Below, one piece after another: positions 24,001 to 33,266 of a DNA stretch of 64,000 nucleotides. The notes beneath the pieces were generated by a model that saw only the letters and a list, made by a program, of their open reading frames with translations, was not told the DNA's origin and made no database searches. The DNA comes from Bradyrhizobium sp. BRP22. GTDB taxonomy: Bacteria > Pseudomonadota > Alphaproteobacteria > Rhizobiales > Xanthobacteraceae. Numbering within the stretch: position 1 is the first letter of the stretch; every line of letters starts with the position of its first letter. Made by a program: the position numbers and the translations under genes. The stretch is taken from NCBI RefSeq assembly GCF_020194175.1, contig NZ_JADYVX010000002.1:62001-126000 (forward strand), in the 5' to 3' direction.

Positions 24001-26064
24001 TCACCACAAATATGAGCCGGCCACCCAGCCGCCACGCACCATCGTCGCGGCGTTGGCGGTGCCGCCGCTCATGGTCAAGGTTGAGATGAAACCTGTGTCG
24101 TAAATTTCATCCGTCGTGTTCGAGCTTGCGTTCTTCCACAGCCCACTCGTCGAATTGAACCATTGCCAGAGACCAGCGACCGGGGCGTCATTGCTGCCTC
24201 CGGCAGTAGGCGCGGCCAGCAGCGTGAGGGTCGGGGTGTCCCGCATCCGCGTCATGAACGACACGAACTCAGTCAAGACGCTGGTGCCGAAACAGGCGCC
24301 GAGACGCCGCATGGGATTGTTGGCACCGTCAGCGGGCCTGACTGCCGCCGGATAGCTCTTCTGGTAGTAACGCTGCAGCAGCGGCAGCTCGGTCGCAAAG
24401 TGCCGCATTAGAAACGGCGCGCGGGCCGCATCCGGCAGCTCATTGCCGGGCAGCATGACGACGCCGGTCAGGCCGAAGGTGTCGGTGTTCGCGGCAATGC
24501 CGTTGACTTGACCGGTGAGGCCGAACGTCTGCGTCGATGACCACACATTGGGGGTGCTCGTGCAGCGGGCCGCGTCAACCGCGACGTTGAAGCTGACGTA
24601 CATCCCTGCCGTGTTGTCCCAAAACCCCGGCCATGCGTTGGCAGTTGTATCCGGGGGGATGATGGCGGTCTTCCACTCCCATGTGTCGGCGGCATTGATG
24701 GTGAACGGAAAAGTCAGATAGCGACCGGGCGACAGGTTGTAGACCGTGCCGCTGTACTGGCCCGGCCGGTGCGCCCTCACCATGAAGCCGATGGCCAGTG
24801 GCTGCGCGCCCGCCGTCCCCCACGCCAGCCGCTGTGCCCGGCTACCTTCGATCGCCGTGCCGATTCGCAACTCGTTGTTAGCCGCAAGCGCCGGCAATCC
24901 GGTTGTAACAACCGCATGCAACGAACCTTGATAGCCCGCTGGCATGTCCGCGCTGGTGCCTTGCTTCGCCGTGAAGGTGAAACTGCCGCTGGAGGAGATC
25001 ACCCAATTATCGACGACGCGAGTGATAACCCCGCCGGTCGGCGTAATCCCTGTCTGGTTGAGCGTGCCGTAATACTGGCAGATCGCCATGTCGCCGTTGA
25101 GCTGCAGCCCGCCGTCCGCCACGGCCTCAACCGGCGCGGCGTAGATGTTCTGGCGCGCCTGCACTTGTTGCGCGGCAGTCAGGCCCTGCGCGGCGTCATG
25201 GCGAATGAACCGCGTCGCGGTATCGGCCCACGCTGAGTTTTGCCTGCTGTAGAACCCGCCATCGGCTGGCGCTTCCGGCACCGGACCCGGAGGCCCCTGG
25301 ACGCCCTGCGGCCCTCGGATGTTGCCGACCGGCGAGCCCCACGATCCTGCGGTGAGCGTGTAGACATCGCCGTTCGTTGTGTTGAGGTAGTTGTCGCCGT
25401 TCAGTTGGCCCGAGATCGTGCCGGGCGGTCCAGAGCCGGTGTAGAACAGGCTGCCACGCTGTCCGGTCGCGCCCTGCGGCCCGGTGTTGCCGATGTTGCC
25501 CTGAATGCCTTGCGGCCCCTGCGGGCCGATCAACGACGTGCCGGCGGGCCACGCACCTGCGGCCTTCGGCCCGAACATGAAATGCGTGGTCGTGTTGATG
25601 TAGAAATTTCCGTTGACGCCGACGCCCGCCGCCGGATCGATGGCGCCATAGAGCACGGTGTTGCCATCGGCTCCGGGCACGCCCTGAATGCCCTGAATGC
25701 CTTGAGGCCCCTGCGGCCCAACAAGCGATGTGCCCGTTGGCCATGCGCCGCTCGCCTTCGGGCCGAAGATGAAATGCGTGGTGGTGTTGATGTAGAAGTC
25801 GCCATCCACGCCGACGCCGGCCGTGGGGTCGGCGCTGCCGTAGAGCACGGTGTTGCCGGCTGCGCCCGTTGGCCCCGGCGGCCCCTGCACGCCCTGCGGC
25901 CCGCGATCCCCCTTCGCCCCAGCTGGCCCCTGTACCCCCTGCGGACCGGGTGGTCCTTGTTGGCCAGGCGGGCCTTGTTCGGAAACCAGAATGACATCAA
26001 CGTCGCTGTCATTGATGACTTCGACGGAGAATGTGGCGTCGGCCACGACGTCCATGTCAGCCAT
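24001..26064 (-). CDS. Collagen-like tail fibre
   Basis: A 687-residue fibre protein. Residues about 29-250 are Gly-X-Y collagen-like stretches ([13 protein letters not shown] and similar) separated by copies of a 64-residue module containing FYINTTTHF and FGPKA. An [14 protein letters not shown] segment near 285 is common in phage fibres. The remaining C-terminal part, about 350 residues, is probably the receptor-binding domain. It lies downstream of the baseplate genes, as expected for a host-recognition fibre. Collagen-like triple helices are known as rigid shafts in phage fibres. The receptor is unknown. Confidence 0.85.
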   Translation of the reverse strand: MADMDVVADATFSVEVINDSDVDVILVSEQGPPGQQGPPGPQGVQGPAGAKGDRGPQGVQGPPGPTGAAGNTVLYGSADPTAGVGVDGDFYINTTTHFIFGPKASGAWPTGTSLVGPQGPQGIQGIQGVPGADGNTVLYGAIDPAAGVGVNGNFYINTTTHFMFGPKAAGAWPAGTSLIGPQGPQGIQGNIGNTGPQGATGQRGSLFYTGSGPPGTISGQLNGDNYLNTTNGDVYTLTAGSWGSPVGNIRGPQGVQGPPGPVPEAPADGGFYSRQNSAWADTATRFIRHDAAQGLTAAQQVQARQNIYAAPVEAVADGGLQLNGDMAICQYYGTLNQTGITPTGGVITRVVDNWVISSSGSFTFTAKQGTSADMPAGYQGSLHAVVTTGLPALAANNELRIGTAIEGSRAQRLAWGTAGAQPLAIGFMVRAHRPGQYSGTVYNLSPGRYLTFPFTINAADTWEWKTAIIPPDTTANAWPGFWDNTAGMYVSFNVAVDAARCTSTPNVWSSTQTFGLTGQVNGIAANTDTFGLTGVVMLPGNELPDAARAPFLMRHFATELPLLQRYYQKSYPAAVRPADGANNPMRRLGACFGTSVLTEFVSFMTRMRDTPTLTLLAAPTAGGSNDAPVAGLWQWFNSTSGLWKNASSNTTDEIYDTGFISTLTMSGGTANAATMVRGGWVAGSYLW
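25539..25860. repeat. Near-identical 192-bp period repeat within tail-fibre gene
   Basis: Two copies with a 192-bp period encode a 64-residue fibre module ([25 protein letters not shown]). DNA identity is high over most of each copy. It is an internal tandem duplication within the collagen-like shaft and could vary in copy number. Confidence 0.8.
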
Positions 26065-26084
26065 TGCGATGACCCTTGGGCAAT

Positions 26085-26110
26085 AAAAAAGCCCCGGACC
26101 GGCGGGGCTT
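26085..26110 (-). terminator. Leftward intrinsic terminator upstream of fibre gene
   Basis: On the minus strand AAGCCCCG pairs with CGGGGCTT, followed by a run of T residues. It lies between the 26137-26490 gene and the fibre gene, so it may lower or separate fibre transcription. Confidence 0.8.
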
Positions 26111-26136
26111 CGGTTTTGGATGGCGATACGGCGATC

Positions 26137-26490
26137 TCAGCGCGATGGTCCGGCGGAATTGGTCAGCGTGCCGCTCCAGATTTTGGTTTGCTGGGTGCCG
26201 GCTGCTGCGGTCATGATCAGCGAATGGTCGTAGCTGTCGACCGGCAGCCGCTCCAGCTGCTTCTGTGTGATCAGCACGGTAAAGCCGCCGCCGGCCGGAT
26301 CGATGATTGAGATGCCGCCGCCCGGATCAGATGTCAGATGCAGCCACACCGTGACGTCAGCGGCATGCTTGCGCAGCATCATCCGCAGGTGCGCGCCGGT
26401 CAGATCGATCGGCACATCGGCGATGGTCTTGTAGATGAAGCTCCGATAGAAGTCGGCGTCGTTGATGGTCTTGATGTCGACCGTCGCCAT
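26137..26490 (-). CDS. Phage tail accessory protein
   Basis: A 117-residue beta-rich protein (IDLTGAHLRMMLRKHAAD, then GFTVLITQKQLERL). Proteins with this IDLTGA pattern often sit next to tail-fibre genes and may form part of the distal tail; I cannot assign a role. The ATG at 26490 follows the upstream stop closely. Confidence 0.6.
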   Translation of the reverse strand: MATVDIKTINDADFYRSFIYKTIADVPIDLTGAHLRMMLRKHAADVTVWLHLTSDPGGGISIIDPAGGGFTVLITQKQLERLPVDSYDHSLIMTAAAGTQQTKIWSGTLTNSAGPSR

Positions 26491-26492
26491 CG

Positions 26493-27086
26493 TCAGGTCT
26501 TCCACCCGATGTCGACCGGCGTGCTTCGTCTGAGCGTCGTGCCAAACGCCGTATCAATTTGATCGGTTGTCGTGATGGAGCCGCCATCGACCCCGGCGAT
26601 CACGTCGCTGTAGGTGCGGTAGTTGCGGACGATGAAAGCGGTCAACTGGTCGTAGATCGAATTGATCTCGGTCGCGGTCAAAGTGACGGTGCTGCGATCC
26701 GGCAATATCCACGGCACGGTGAACGACGGGTCGCTGGCGACCGCCTGGTGATAGCGGGAAATCAACAGCTGGGCGTTGGCGTCGGAGCGAATCTCGGTCA
26801 GTCCCGCAACGCCGGTGATCGCGCAACCATCCGCCTCCTTCTGCTCCCCGACATAGAAGGCGTAGGCCTTGAGGTCGACCGCCAGCTTGTAGGGAAACAG
26901 CACACGCTGCAGCTCGGCCGCTGTCTGGTTGCCTTGATCGTCGCGCGGCCAAGTCGTCGCGACATTGCCCGCTTCTGTCCAGGCGACATAGTCGGCGTCG
27001 TCACTTTGCACCAACGTCGTCTCCGCGCTGGAATACAGCCGCCCATCATCCGCGAGCCAGTACCAGTCATAAGGATCGTACATCAT
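26493..27086 (-). CDS. Tail fibre assembly-type protein (DUF4376-like)
   Basis: A 197-residue protein (MMYDPYDWYWLADDGRLYS and on). The central part (KLAVDLKAYAFYVGEQKEADG, then ITATEI-like helices) resembles the DUF4376 domain found at the ends of fibre or fibre-assembly proteins. The start at 27086 overlaps the stop of the beta-helix protein as an ATG-type junction. Role: probably fibre tip or chaperone; inferred. Confidence 0.65.
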   Translation of the reverse strand: MMYDPYDWYWLADDGRLYSSAETTLVQSDDADYVAWTEAGNVATTWPRDDQGNQTAAELQRVLFPYKLAVDLKAYAFYVGEQKEADGCAITGVAGLTEIRSDANAQLLISRYHQAVASDPSFTVPWILPDRSTVTLTATEINSIYDQLTAFIVRNYRTYSDVIAGVDGGSITTTDQIDTAFGTTLRRSTPVDIGWKT

Positions 27087-28120
27087 AGGTATTGTCCTCC
27101 GGTCGACGTGGTGCCCGCGACCGTGCCCGGCAGATAGTTCACACCACCACCCAAGGTATCGAGGATGCCGTTTCGCGAGACGTCGTATTTTTTGCCAGTG
27201 ACGTTGCCGAAGCCGGTGATGGTGCCGTAGGCCGCGCCGATGATGCCGGAACCGACATTGGCCCACTGGCTAACCGTGATCGGATTTACGATATTGATCA
27301 TGGGCTTGTTGACGACGTCATACAGAACACGGCCGCCGCTATCCGTGAGCATGTGCGCAGCCGCGTTTCCTGTGATGCGAACTGGGCCATAGACTCCGAT
27401 GTAACTGCCATTCGATGCCCACAAGTGACCATCCTTGCAGTAGCCGAACTCCATCGGTCCCAGCCCGATAGTCGCGGTGCCATAGGTGACGACACCGATG
27501 CCGTAGTTGCCCAACTGACCGTCGAGCGCTGTCACCTTAAATCCATAGAACCAATATTTGCCGGTGCCCGTACCGATGATGCAGGCACCGAGTGGCGACG
27601 AAATCGTGCAGTTGGAGGGCGTCGTGGTGTCGCCAATGTAGGTGACATTACCGGAGCCGCTGATCGAGCCGACCGTTAGCTTCGCGTAGGTCGCTGGAGC
27701 CACGTGCACGGTGACGTCGAAGCCATTCAGGTTGAAGCGCACGAGCGTATCCTGCGCCTTCTGAAGCGTCTTGAACGGCTTGGCGGCGGACAGTCCGTCG
27801 TTGGCGTCGTTGCCAGCAACCCCATCGACCCAATATTCGCGCGGCGTGGTCAACAAGCGCGAATTGAAGATGCCGAAGATCGCCTTAAGCAGCTGCGTCA
27901 GGTCGGCGTTGGTCGGCGCCTGACAGAGCTGGGCGGCATAGTCGCGGTAGCCATGATCGTAGGCCCACTGGATCACGGCGATGATTTCACGCTGGTCGTA
28001 CTCGATGGACTCGGCCGGCGGGATCGAGCCCGCGCGCCCGATCGAGGGATCGCCGTTCACGAAGGGAACGCTGTAGAGCACGTCCTCTTCGGGCATACCG
28101 TAGGGCTGGTTATATTTCAT
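27083..28120 (-). CDS. Phage tail fibre/spike with predicted beta-helix
   Basis: A 345-residue protein. YWVDGVAGNDANDGLS near residue 95, followed by PFKTLQKAQDTL, is the usual entry into a right-handed parallel beta-helix, as in tailspikes and pectate-lyase-like proteins. The N-terminal part (about residues 1-90) probably attaches it to the baseplate. No catalytic residues can be assigned, so whether it degrades host polysaccharide is unknown. Confidence 0.7.
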   Translation of the reverse strand: MKYNQPYGMPEEDVLYSVPFVNGDPSIGRAGSIPPAESIEYDQREIIAVIQWAYDHGYRDYAAQLCQAPTNADLTQLLKAIFGIFNSRLLTTPREYWVDGVAGNDANDGLSAAKPFKTLQKAQDTLVRFNLNGFDVTVHVAPATYAKLTVGSISGSGNVTYIGDTTTPSNCTISSPLGACIIGTGTGKYWFYGFKVTALDGQLGNYGIGVVTYGTATIGLGPMEFGYCKDGHLWASNGSYIGVYGPVRITGNAAAHMLTDSGGRVLYDVVNKPMINIVNPITVSQWANVGSGIIGAAYGTITGFGNVTGKKYDVSRNGILDTLGGGVNYLPGTVAGTTSTGGQYL

Positions 28121-28134
28121 CGCGTGCTCGCAAC

Positions 28135-28160
28135 AAAAAACCCGGCGGTCAGGCCGGGTT
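28135..28160 (-). terminator. Leftward intrinsic terminator
   Basis: On the minus strand AACCCGGC pairs with GCCGGGTT, followed by a T-run. It lies between the YmfQ-like gene and the beta-helix fibre gene. Confidence 0.8.
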
Positions 28161-28186
28161 GGGTTGAAGACTTCGTTTGGGAATTC

Positions 28187-28969
28187 CTACGGCGTGCCCG
28201 CCATCGGATCGCTGGGCTGCAGGCCGGAATAATCCCAGATGATTTGCGTGTGGCCCGGCTTCCAGCGCTCCAGCACGCACTCCAAATCCTCAGCGCGACG
28301 GATGCGTAAGTGCGGATCGACACCGGCCTGGCCGCCACCAGCGCCAACGCGAAACCAGACCAGGCTGGTGGTGTGAACGTGCACCGTCCAGTAGTAGCGG
28401 TTCTCCGGCGGCCCCAAGCCGTAGTTCGGCCATTCCGACAATTCGCCATCGGCGATGCGCTCGCCGTTCGGGTTGTAGACCGGCAGATAGCCGCGCACGA
28501 AATTGTCGTGAAACATCGGGTTGGAGCCGTCGCCATAGACGCGGCTATCACCGCAGCGATCGAGTCCGCATTCGAAGGTGCGAAATTCGGAGATCGTGAT
28601 CCCGTAGCCAAGCTGTGCCGCGAAATCGATGTAGAATTGGCGCGACTGCGCGCCCCACAACGTCATCCGCTGCACCAGCGCGCGCTGCCGTTCACCGATG
28701 GTCTGCGGCTCGGCGTAGCACGGATCGGGCATCCCCCAGTTGCGCTCCCAGTCCGGCAGCAGCTCCATGGTGACGCGCGGATCGCTCTCGCGCTCCAAGA
28801 GATCCGCGGCGCGGCCGTCGACGGTGCCCCAATAATGACAGAGGCCATCGCACACTTGCCAGAGCACACTGTCTATCGTGTGCTTCGGCCAGGCCTGGCC
28901 CTGCGGCAACAGCTCGAGGAAAGCATCGCGGTATTCGTCACCGGAGCGGCGAATATGGCGATCACTCAT
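28187..28969 (-). CDS. Mu gp48/YmfQ-like baseplate protein (DUF2313)
   Basis: A 260-residue protein (MSDRHIRRSGDEYRDAFLE and on, with LLPQGQAWPK near residue 20, the family's hallmark). Family knowledge: YmfQ/gp48 proteins form part of the baseplate beneath the gpJ-like protein. The position directly after the baseplate J gene matches Mu-like gene order. The ATG at 28969 was chosen because the LPxGxAWP region lies at the expected distance. Confidence 0.85.
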   Translation of the reverse strand: MSDRHIRRSGDEYRDAFLELLPQGQAWPKHTIDSVLWQVCDGLCHYWGTVDGRAADLLERESDPRVTMELLPDWERNWGMPDPCYAEPQTIGERQRALVQRMTLWGAQSRQFYIDFAAQLGYGITISEFRTFECGLDRCGDSRVYGDGSNPMFHDNFVRGYLPVYNPNGERIADGELSEWPNYGLGPPENRYYWTVHVHTTSLVWFRVGAGGGQAGVDPHLRIRRAEDLECVLERWKPGHTQIIWDYSGLQPSDPMAGTP

Positions 28970-28979
28970 GGGCACACTC

Positions 28980-30092
28980 TCATGGCAGCTCGTACATGAT
29001 GCTCTCCAGCACCGCCATGTGCCCCACCGATTGCATGACGACATCGTCGTCGGTCACCAGTCTGAACGACTGCACGCTCGGCGCATTCATAATGGCGTAG
29101 CTGATCCAGGCGGCGTAGATGGTCTGGCCTGGGGCGGCCTGCACTTTCAGCATCTCGCCGACGCTGGCCTCGATCTCAGCCTTGGCTTCCTCGGTGTCCG
29201 GCACCAGTTCGGCGATCGTGATGTCCAGGAACTGCTTGACCGGCGCGAGCACGAAGCAATCCTTGACCGTGACCGGTCGCATCTTGTCGATGTAGTCGGC
29301 CACCGCGATGATATCCTCTTGCTGCGGCCAGCCGTCATCGGCGGCGCGCAGATCGTCCATCAAGAAGCGCACCGTCATGGTGCCGATGCCCATCTCGACC
29401 CCGGCCCATGCCCGCGTCACGCCCGGCACGGCCAGCGCCCAAGCCTCGTAATCGTGCACCGCCCCGCCCATCGGCGGCTTCTGAATCCGGCGCAGGATCC
29501 GGTCGCGCAACTGCTCGTCGGTTTCGGTGTCGGTGCCGCCGGTCATCGCGACGACGGTGGCGATGGTCTCGACGCCGGGGACTGGCGGATAGATCGACAG
29601 CGGGCTGTCGGCCGGCAAATTACCGAAGGAGCCAGGATCGAGCGCCCGGATGCTGCCGTTGACGCCGCCGATCGAGGTCTCGATGTCCTCCAACGTCTCG
29701 AACGTCACCACGTTGTAAGGCGAGTCCGACCCGGCCGGCATGGCGACGCCGCTTTGCATTTGGGTGTGGGCCGGGATGACGGCGCCGTCGCCGACAAAGC
29801 GCGCGGTGCCATGGGCCAGGGTTGCCAGTTTGCGGCCCTTGGAGCCATCGGCGTTGACCAGCCAGATCTGGCCGTGGCGATCGAGCCACTCGGTCTCGGC
29901 GGTATCGGGCAGGAGCTGCAGCGCCAGCCAGTCGATGTACTGCAGGGTCAGATGGCAGAGCGCGCCCTGGTTATCCGACAGCACCCGCAGCACGCTGTTG
30001 GGCACGTTGGCGTCGGCGCCAGGCAGCGACGCGCGGATGCTGTCCCGCACGAGGCTTCGCACCTCGCGCAGGGCCGGTGTTTCCCAAGGCAT
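28980..30092 (-). CDS. Baseplate J-like protein (Mu gp47 family)
   Basis: A 370-residue baseplate wedge protein. The N-terminus and the segment TDEQLRDRILRRIQKPPMGG near residue 200, followed by DYEAWALAVPGVTRAWA, are characteristic of the gpJ/gp47 family. It sits between the gp46-like and YmfQ-like genes, exactly as in Mu-like myophages. It forms the baseplate periphery on which fibres mount. Confidence 0.92.
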   Translation of the reverse strand: MPWETPALREVRSLVRDSIRASLPGADANVPNSVLRVLSDNQGALCHLTLQYIDWLALQLLPDTAETEWLDRHGQIWLVNADGSKGRKLATLAHGTARFVGDGAVIPAHTQMQSGVAMPAGSDSPYNVVTFETLEDIETSIGGVNGSIRALDPGSFGNLPADSPLSIYPPVPGVETIATVVAMTGGTDTETDEQLRDRILRRIQKPPMGGAVHDYEAWALAVPGVTRAWAGVEMGIGTMTVRFLMDDLRAADDGWPQQEDIIAVADYIDKMRPVTVKDCFVLAPVKQFLDITIAELVPDTEEAKAEIEASVGEMLKVQAAPGQTIYAAWISYAIMNAPSVQSFRLVTDDDVVMQSVGHMAVLESIMYELP

Positions 30093-30614
30093 TTATAATC
30101 CCGCTAATGCATCCCACAGCACGGCGTAACGCAGCTCGATCTCGCGCTCCGGGCCGCGATAGATCCGGATCAGCGCGTCGATGCGCTGCTTGTCGACCCG
30201 GCTCACCCAGACGTCGAAGCCGGAGCAGATCTTGCGATCGACGAACGGCTGGATGGCGTCGCGGATGTATTCCTCGACCAGCACCAGCGTCGCCCCTTCG
30301 CGCGAGGCGGCAGAGTTGATCTTGGCCCGCCGCAACAGCCAGAGCTTCGAACCGATCGGCCAGCCCTTCCAGATCAGCTCGGCATCGAGATCGCCCCACC
30401 AGCCGCAGCGATTGGTGGAATCCGGATCCGGCAGGATGTCGTCCTTGTCGGCGAGCGCGTCGGTGCCGAGCGCGACAATGACGGCGGTCGCCAACGCCTG
30501 AGTGTCGTCAAGCGTGCCATTCGGCAGCAGGGACCAGTCGACCGTGACGGAGTATTTCGGAAAGACGTTGTTCTGAACCAGCCGGATGTCAGGGACGTTG
30601 ATCTCCCCCGCCAT
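30093..30614 (-). CDS. Mu gp46-like baseplate protein
   Basis: A 173-residue protein (MAGEINVPDIRLVQNNVFP and on; RCGWWGDLD near residue 68). A GWWGD-type motif followed by GSKLWLL is typical of the gp46 baseplate family. Its stop abuts the baseplate J start. Start at 30614 follows the gp45-like stop by 3 bp. Confidence 0.88.
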   Translation of the reverse strand: MAGEINVPDIRLVQNNVFPKYSVTVDWSLLPNGTLDDTQALATAVIVALGTDALADKDDILPDPDSTNRCGWWGDLDAELIWKGWPIGSKLWLLRRAKINSAASREGATLVLVEEYIRDAIQPFVDRKICSGFDVWVSRVDKQRIDALIRIYRGPEREIELRYAVLWDALAGL

Positions 30615-30617
30615 GGC

Positions 30618-31427
30618 TCAGCCGATCTTGCCCTTGCTGTTGACGCACGCGCCGTCGAGCGTGACCAAGGTCGAGAACGTGCCCTTGCCGGCCTCGGCGC
30701 CGAGATAGACGTTCTTGTCGGAATGGGCGTGAACATACGTGTTGCCGTCCTCGAGACACATATGGCACTGCGCGCCGCCCATCCGGGTCTTGTCCTTGGT
30801 GACCTCGACGAAGCGCTTGGATTTCTGACCTTCCTTGTACAGCGCTTCCTGACCGCGCTTCTGCTTCTTGCCATCCGCTGTGGTGGATTCCTGGCCGCCC
30901 TCGGCGAGCGGCCTGACGATGATGCCACGTTTGGCCAACTCGGCGATCTCTTGATCACTCTGCTGCTGCACGCTGTCATTGCTCTCGCTGTCCTTTTCGA
31001 GCAGATGCATGCGCACCGTCTTGTCCTGCGGTGCAGTCCAGAAGCCGCCGTCCTTGGTCATGTGGAATTGCTGCTTGTCGCCGCGCCCGCGGAACATCGC
31101 GGTGTCGCCCTTCTCCAATTTGAACATGCGGTGGCGACGATCATCCATGCAGCCGGCGGACGGAAACGACCGATTGCCACCGTTGAAGTTGATGAAGGTT
31201 TCGGCGCTGCCGATGATCTTGCCCATCTTGTCTTTCTCGGCGTCGAACACCACCGACGAGAAGCCGTAATTCTGCGCGGCCTCGATTTCCTTGCGGCTCT
31301 CATTGGCCATGAAGTTGCCCCCCATCTCCTGCATCAGCTTGGTGTCATCGACCTTTTCGACGACGCTGCGGGCGCCGCCGGAGACGTAGCCGACGAACGA
31401 TGAATTGAGCGGTGTCGCGCGGTGCAT
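30618..31427 (-). CDS. Mu gp45-like baseplate spike protein
   Basis: A 269-residue protein with an OB-like beginning and a middle region typical of Mu gp45-type spikes (SSVVFDAEKDKMG; FRGRGDKQQFHMTKDGGFW). The C-terminal part includes HAHSDKNVYLGAEAG, a spike-like repeat. Family knowledge: trimers form the membrane-piercing tip at the tail end. The ATG at 31427 follows the hub gene by 10 bp. A long charged insertion around residues 150-215 (rich in Gln, Lys, Glu) is unusual for the family. Confidence 0.82.
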   Translation of the reverse strand: MHRATPLNSSFVGYVSGGARSVVEKVDDTKLMQEMGGNFMANESRKEIEAAQNYGFSSVVFDAEKDKMGKIIGSAETFINFNGGNRSFPSAGCMDDRRHRMFKLEKGDTAMFRGRGDKQQFHMTKDGGFWTAPQDKTVRMHLLEKDSESNDSVQQQSDQEIAELAKRGIIVRPLAEGGQESTTADGKKQKRGQEALYKEGQKSKRFVEVTKDKTRMGGAQCHMCLEDGNTYVHAHSDKNVYLGAEAGKGTFSTLVTLDGACVNSKGKIG

Positions 31428-31437
31428 GATCCTCTCC

Positions 31438-32577
31438 CTATGCTGATGTCTGTGTCGCCGATAGCGTGGCTTCGCCGATGACCTGACCGCCAGGCTGGTT
31501 GGGGTGGCGCACATCCCAGCCGAGATTGTCGCGCAGGCCCCAGGGCGCGACGACGTCGAGCTTGGTCAGCGTGCCGCTGTTGCGGTCCTGGGTGAAGGTG
31601 ACGCGCTGAATCTTCATCGGCATGTCCAGCATCGCCATCGGCGAGTAGACGTGGACATCATCGCCGGGTTGCCACAGCGACTTGCCGTCGCGCAACCAGC
31701 CGTACACCACGATGGTCGCGGTGACGTTGGTGCCGTTGTGCCAGATCGCCTCGTATTTGGCGCGAGAGCAGACTTCACCCTGGCTCTTCACCGGCTGCTC
31801 GCCTGGCGTGATCAGCTTGGAGAACATCGCCGTCGACATGCCCTGGACAACGCATTTCAGCTCGCTGGCCGCGGTGCCGGAATTGTCGTCGCTGGCGGCA
31901 TGCTGTGCTCTGACGTCATGCTCGGTGTAGATATGCTCGTGACTGATGACGCATTGGCACGACTTGATGTTGATGCCCTCAACCAGCTCGGTGACGATGG
32001 TGCCGGTATGCTCGCCGATCAAAAGGAAGTTGCCATGGGCGTCCGACCCCATCACCACGCCGCGCGGGCGCGCGATGCGCTCGAGGAAATCCCACACCAG
32101 TTCGCCGGGGTTGTTCTGCAGCTTGTCGAACGGCGTCATGTCCGGCATCCCGATCACCTTGATGCCGACGCCATAGGGCGCAACCACCTCCTGCGCGACC
32201 TGGACGATATTCTTCTTGTCGAAATTGCCGGTCTTGGTGTCGACACTCGACTTCGCCGCATTCGCGGTCAGGCTCTTGCCGATCAGCATCACGCCGTGCT
32301 GGTAGGCGTCGTAGGCGACCTGCCGCACCTCGATGAAGCCGGTGATCGCGAGCTGCCCCGCGAGCAGGATGGTGCAGGCATCATCCGGCTTGAACTGTAG
32401 CTTGGTCCAGAGCGGCACCTTGCCGCGCGCGATCGTCACCAGGGTGTCGCGCTCGGCCGCAGTGAAGCGAAAATGGCTGTAGGATTCGGCCCAATCGCTC
32501 CACACCTCCACGGTTTCCCAGTCTTCGAAGATCTGGCCGCCAACGGCGAGCTGGGCGATCTCCTGCGGCCTCGGCAT
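31438..32577 (-). CDS. Mu gp44-like baseplate hub protein
   Basis: A 379-residue protein of the tail protein D/gp44 type (GQIFEDWETVEVWSDWAES near the N-terminus; TAAERDTLVTIA; later GDDVHVYSPMAM). Family knowledge: it forms the central hub below the tube, between gpN-like and gp45-like proteins. Gene order supports the assignment. Confidence 0.85.
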   Translation of the reverse strand: MPRPQEIAQLAVGGQIFEDWETVEVWSDWAESYSHFRFTAAERDTLVTIARGKVPLWTKLQFKPDDACTILLAGQLAITGFIEVRQVAYDAYQHGVMLIGKSLTANAAKSSVDTKTGNFDKKNIVQVAQEVVAPYGVGIKVIGMPDMTPFDKLQNNPGELVWDFLERIARPRGVVMGSDAHGNFLLIGEHTGTIVTELVEGINIKSCQCVISHEHIYTEHDVRAQHAASDDNSGTAASELKCVVQGMSTAMFSKLITPGEQPVKSQGEVCSRAKYEAIWHNGTNVTATIVVYGWLRDGKSLWQPGDDVHVYSPMAMLDMPMKIQRVTFTQDRNSGTLTKLDVVAPWGLRDNLGWDVRHPNQPGGQVIGEATLSATQTSA

Positions 32578-32597
32578 GGATCATTGCTCGCGGGGGG

Positions 32598-33266
32598 TCA
32601 TTGCGACAGCGCCTGGCCCTCGATCGGACAGAACGCCGGATGCACGATCTTGTTCTCGTCGCGAATCTCGTCACAGCGCGAGGCGTCGTCATAGAGCTTG
32701 TAGCCCAGCACGAGGGACGGCAGCACGGCGGCGAACTCGTAGCGCAGCATTCGCGGCAACGGCCGCGCGGTCTCGACCAGGTGATTGGTGATCGCCGCAT
32801 GCAGCCGGATCAACGCCTGGTAGGTCATCGAATCCATGTCGTCGGCGGCGATCTCCTCGGCCTCGGCGAATGGTTGCGCCATCTGGTTCTTCAGCTGGGC
32901 GACGTCCTGCCGGCTAGCGAAGTCCATCGTCGCAATGAGCGCGCCGGAGGTGGCAAGGCAGAACCGCACGCTGGCGTTCCTGACCAAAATGCCGCCCTGG
33001 GTCGTCGGCGTCTCGGCATCGAGCTGCCGCCGCACGCTCTCGATCTGCTGCAATGTCGTGCCAGCCAGCCGGGCCTCATCGAAGCAGGCGTCAAGCGGCG
33101 GCCCGATCGCGTCCGCGATCAGAAGCTTGAACGCATTGGCGCGGGTGTCGCCGATCGTGGTGCGGGCCTGCGAGCCAGCGCGGCCCTTCGGCGGCACGGT
33201 CGAAATCAAATTGGCCAGCATGCGATCAACGATGCCGGCGGCCTCGGTCGCATCAAGGCGCTTCAT
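32598..33266 (-). CDS. Tail protein following gpN-like domain (probable split C-terminal part)
   Basis: A 222-residue helical protein (MKRLDATEAAGIVDRMLAN and on). It overlaps the stop of the gpN N-terminal domain gene by 4 bp. In Mu, the DNA circularisation protein gpN is one longer chain; here the preceding gene holds only the N-terminal domain, so this protein may be its separated second half. No motif proves it. Confidence 0.6.
   Translation of the reverse strand: MKRLDATEAAGIVDRMLANLISTVPPKGRAGSQARTTIGDTRANAFKLLIADAIGPPLDACFDEARLAGTTLQQIESVRRQLDAETPTTQGGILVRNASVRFCLATSGALIATMDFASRQDVAQLKNQMAQPFAEAEEIAADDMDSMTYQALIRLHAAITNHLVETARPLPRMLRYEFAAVLPSLVLGYKLYDDASRCDEIRDENKIVHPAFCPIEGQALSQ

Noticed and set aside
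28878..30098. 406-residue plus-strand frame opposite the baseplate J gene
   Set aside because: It lies antisense to a clear baseplate J and YmfQ region, has no family motif and no ribosome-binding site; composition is typical of antisense GC-rich DNA.
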